Source: Antennarius striatus
Lineage: Eukaryota; Chordata; Actinopteri; Lophiiformes; Antennariidae
Direction of reading: 5' to 3'
DNA: 64,000 nucleotides
Assembly (NCBI RefSeq): GCF_040054535.1
Contig: NC_090794.1
Location: 2,727,501-2,791,500, forward strand
Positions 60,770 to 64,000 of the stretch are shown piece by piece. The notes beneath the pieces were generated by a model. That model worked only from the letters and a program-made list of their open reading frames with translations, ran no database searches and had not been told where the DNA came from. The number at the start of each line of letters is the position of its first letter. The first letter of the stretch is position 1. A program made the translations under genes and the position numbers.

Positions 60770-61470
60770 TGATGCGAGCAGGAACTCTCTGACCTCAGAT
60801 GGGAAAACGCTGAAAACTTCTGATCAGTCGCTTTTAGAAAAACAAGCCTGAATGAAAAGCCTTTTGACCAATCAGATGAACAATGTTCACCCTCCCACAC
60901 CTGCCCAACTGCTCCGACAAGCAGGTGCATAATCGACCAATGACAAGGTAGCATGTCAGGGCGTTGACGCGTGTGGACGCTGTTATAACAACACGACAAC
61001 TTACCATGACAGAAACTAAAATAGCACATATTTGATCTGCAGCCGAGCTTCTTTTAGAAAGCACACTCTTGCAACGTGGATGGATGAATTAAATGCTCTT
61101 AAATGGTCTGCAGTTTCTCAGGGGGAAAGCGGGCAAAAAACCTTTAGCGCCACACGTAAGCAAATTACCGGTAAGGGCGGGAATCTAAGCTGGACCGTAC
61201 AAAGGTACATGCTATCTTTTTCTGATGAATCAAAAGCAAAGATGGGTGGAAAAGCTTCTTCCTGGGATACAGAAATATCAGGAATATCAGCAGCAAGTGC
61301 AAAAACCAGAGTCCGTGAGAAGAAGTATTTTGTTGTTTCCAAGATCATAGAGAGGAAAGAACTCCGTGACCTCAGACGGGAAAACTTCTGATCACTTGCT
61401 TTTAGGAAAACAAGTCTAAATGAAAAGCCTTTTGACTGATCAGATGATGAAGCAACATTCACCAGGGCAA
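60770..61470 (+). mobile_element. dispersed repeat, copy 2, with flanking direct duplication
   Basis: Structure A-B-A. Segment A (about 60784-60890, CTCAGATGGGAAAAC ... AAAAGCCTTTTGACCAATCA) recurs at about 61370-61462. Segment B (60891-61365) is the copy of 58776-59195. The second A flows directly from B without a break. Confidence 0.6.
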
Positions 61471-62579
61471 TAAATCTGACCCCACTAATGGTGTTGTATT
61501 CATTTAAGTATCTGTGAGACAAAACCCGTGTCCATATTTTCCACAATTTACGGTATGTCCCATAGCACAATGGGCTAAAATAAAAATATCCAAGGACAAC
61601 ATTAATAGCTGAGTGTTTACCTGAAGTCAGCCACTTAACACTTCTACTGCAGCAGCAGGAAGGATTTTTGTAGGGCAGGGCGGGGGCCACTCATCACAAA
61701 CTGCGTTAAATCAATAATAAGAACAATCTGCTACTCCTTTCTCCATAAATATAAATTCTGCAGGAATATTCAATTACAAGAAGTGCTCAGGGCATTAAAT
61801 GCGTTCCTTCATTCTCCATTTGTGGATTTTCTAGACAGGGTTGGACTCAGCACTCATATAACATGTCCGACCAGTTCTTAACAGTCTTAATAACATACCA
61901 TAAAATTATAGGTTGGAGAAAATCTATACCAGTGAGCAATAAAGTTGATATTAAATGCAATAATTTACCTACAGCTTTCCAACAATACATGCTTTGAGGA
62001 ACGTTGTTCATCAAATAGAAGATTGTTGCTCCTTTGCCATCAATGTTACGTCAGCATTGCTAACTTCACAGAGATGCTATCAGCGCTGCTCTCTGCCTGC
62101 TCTTCATTTATGCTTTAGAGATGACAATGAGCAGTACATGAGCGATTAATATCGCCCTCCAAGGCGGCCGCCGCCCACTGAGCGTAAAATACGTGACCTT
62201 TATCTTCCGTCTGGTGCTTTAAAGTGAGACGGAAAGACACCAAACCCACCCTTCTCCGCCGTGTTCATCATCTGACTCGTTTTATGATGTCATATTTATA
62301 ACTGTTAAACATCATAAGCACCTGCATGCGCAGAAGCAGAGAGAGCGAAGGAATGAGTTCATAATGACGGATGGGCTCAGGCGCTTTCCACCGTTACGAT
62401 ATAGTTTATACGATTTTAAAAAGTGAGACTGCAAATGCATCTTAGGTAAAACAAAACTAAAACACATAACGTGGAACAAAGCGCCGCCTCTGATGAAGGA
62501 TCTTCGGTGGGGAGGCCGCCGGTACTTTAAAAGGCTGGGGGGGGGGGGCGATAAACAAACTGCATCACAGCGGATTTGC

Positions 62580-62620
62580 AGCTAGCAAAGCTACACACAC
62601 ACACTCACACACACACACAT
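62580..62620. repeat. imperfect (CA)n repeat
   Basis: CACACACACACTCACACACA-type run in the extl3 5' flank. Confidence 0.8.
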
Positions 62621-63764
62621 GCTCGTCTACCCCTCAGGGGTGAGGTGAGGAGTGCCTCACACTGTGTTGGTGAGATTTGAGAATGTGACAGCCAATTAGA
62701 GTCAGAGCAGACATACAGGCCAACAGGACTCCCCCGTATTTCAGAACACAACAGCTCTCACATTTTTCTAATTAGCTCCAACTTCTGAAATCCTCTGAGG
62801 GGAAACGCCGACATCTTAATTTCTACTTGCCTTTTCTTTGCCAGAAACTTTAACAGCAGGCAAAACATTTTTTTCTAATTACGTGTCCTTCTGTTTCCTG
62901 AGAAACGGTGATTTAGCAGTTTTTGATTTCCTTTATTTATGTAACTTCCGTAAGTTCACCATCTGACTCTTTCTGTTATAGTGAAGTGTTACACAAGGAG
63001 TCTATTTTATAATGTGTAAATACACTAGACAGAGAAGATGAACAACTGATGGTTCTTGGCATGAAAAGCAGTGTTTTCTCTGCATTGCCTGGTGAGATTA
63101 TATTTCCTGGATCGCTAACTCGGATCGACAAGTTTCTTTGTCAAACACGTTTTTGCAAAGACACCTATAGATACAAAAACACGACAATTCATTACACAAA
63201 GAAAACATTTCAAAAAGGTGTTAAAAACATGACCCAGCCTACACATTATGTTAAATAGATAGCTAGAGAACGACTATAAGGAGTGGTAAACGTACAACAA
63301 TGTCATTATCGGCTTATCATTTCAAACACGCATTGACATCGAAGATAGACGACTTACTTGTATGTTTATGATTCCGCAACTTAATTAGCTGACCTAGCTG
63401 TCTTGATTAACGCGCTGATGAGTTTCCTGAATCAATCAGCGATGTTCGAGCTGATGCCGCCGACTAATCAAGGAGAGAAAAATGCACAAGCAATGTCACA
63501 AAAATACACAATGAAGTGATGACAGAGAGGAATTTTCTTAAACAATGCAAACACTATAGACACTTCATTCTACCCATCCCTAACTAAGCCTGTTTGTTTA
63601 TTCCTTTTTATTCCTATGCCTATTTAAGCCTTTTCATTTGTATATTCTTGATGGGTTATTTATTACTCTTTCTATTTGGTGTTGGTATATTTCTACTACA
63701 TTTTATTGGTGCTTTCTGTGTGCTTTTTCTGTGTTTTTTTTGCGTACTCCCTGTGCTGTGTGTA

Positions 63765-63836
63765 GTGCGATGGAGAACTTAATTTCCCTGGTGGAACCTC
63801 CTTAAGGGGTCAATAAAGTTCTACTCCACTCTACTC
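63765..63836 (+). mobile_element. retroelement 3'-tail relic
   Basis: AATTTCCCTGGTGGAACCTC, CTTAAGGGGTCAATAAAGTT and CTACTCCACTCTACTC form the familiar fish tail TTTCCC..GGGG.TCAATAAAGT followed by a short tandem. A reverse-oriented trace is near 49999. The body of the element is not recognisable. Confidence 0.5.
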
Positions 63837-64000
63837 TAAACTTAAAGAAATGTTCCAGTTCCCACTTTACAGTCACAAAAACCAAAAGTCACATTCTCTT
63901 TAAGATTAACACGATTATCAAGTCTGACATTTTGAAAGAAGTTGTTGAAAACCAGAATCTTCTGAATCAAACCTGTATTACCAATGGCTAAGCTCTGTTT

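Larger units (their letters stand above)
56217..64000. other. extl3 5' flank or UTR intron, repeat-rich
   Basis: 7.8 kb without a supported gene. It contains a GT microsatellite (57501-57540), two related copies of an unidentified dispersed repeat (58776-59195 and 60770-61470), a DNA-transposon relic near 59.85 kb and a retroelement tail at 63765-63836. Short frames such as 58645-58833 (minus) fall partly in the repeats. Confidence 0.6.

Noticed and set aside
61118-61690. 190-residue minus-strand frame
   Set aside because: It lies across the dispersed repeat copy at 60.8-61.5 kb, antisense to its short frame, and the translation has no recognisable domain.

Overview
This is a vertebrate nuclear genomic window, almost certainly from a teleost fish. 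Its genes are interrupted by GT-AG introns. The proteins are clear orthologs of vertebrate genes. The introns are short for a vertebrate, CA/GT microsatellites are dense, and several dispersed repeats have the form of common fish retroelement and DNA-transposon relics. There is no bacterial, phage, CRISPR or operon-like content.

Five protein-coding genes can be assembled exon by exon, with all reading phases closing. (1) rdh14, plus strand, 1750-3125: a two-exon short-chain retinol dehydrogenase. (2) begain, minus strand, 27267 down to 5133: the postsynaptic PSD-95-binding coiled-coil protein. A long form (about 937 aa) starts in a large 5' exon, and a short form (about 605 aa) probably starts from an internal promoter near 24 kb. 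(3) nt5c1b, minus strand, 36102-33052: a six-exon cytosolic 5'-nucleotidase I of 359 aa. (4) A syt14/syt16-type synaptotagmin, plus strand, 37572-45429: nine exons, a membrane anchor and two C2 domains, with an extra long charged exon 4 that can be skipped in frame. (5) extl3, minus strand, 55745-49508: a five-exon heparan-sulfate GlcNAc-transferase of 914 aa.

Layout: 1-1.7 kb is AT-rich flank plus an ETS-rich rdh14 promoter. rdh14 and begain are convergent (3.1-5.1 kb). 5-27 kb is begain with repeat-rich introns. 27.3-33 kb is intergenic. nt5c1b (33-36 kb) and the synaptotagmin (37.6-45.4 kb) are divergent across about 1.4 kb. The synaptotagmin and extl3 are convergent (45.4-49.5 kb). 56-64 kb is extl3 5' flank or UTR intron, with two related copies of an unidentified dispersed repeat and DNA-transposon relics.

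The genes do not form a pathway. begain and the synaptotagmin are both neuronal; rdh14, nt5c1b and extl3 are metabolic enzymes. The rdh14/nt5c1b pairing recalls their adjacency in human 2p24, but here begain lies between them. No wholly new system was found. The most interesting items are the begain N-terminal exon of unknown homology, a UG-repeat placed right at a begain 3' splice site, the charged exon and possible poly-Asp terminal exon of the synaptotagmin, and a set of like-oriented CTCF-type motifs near gene borders.
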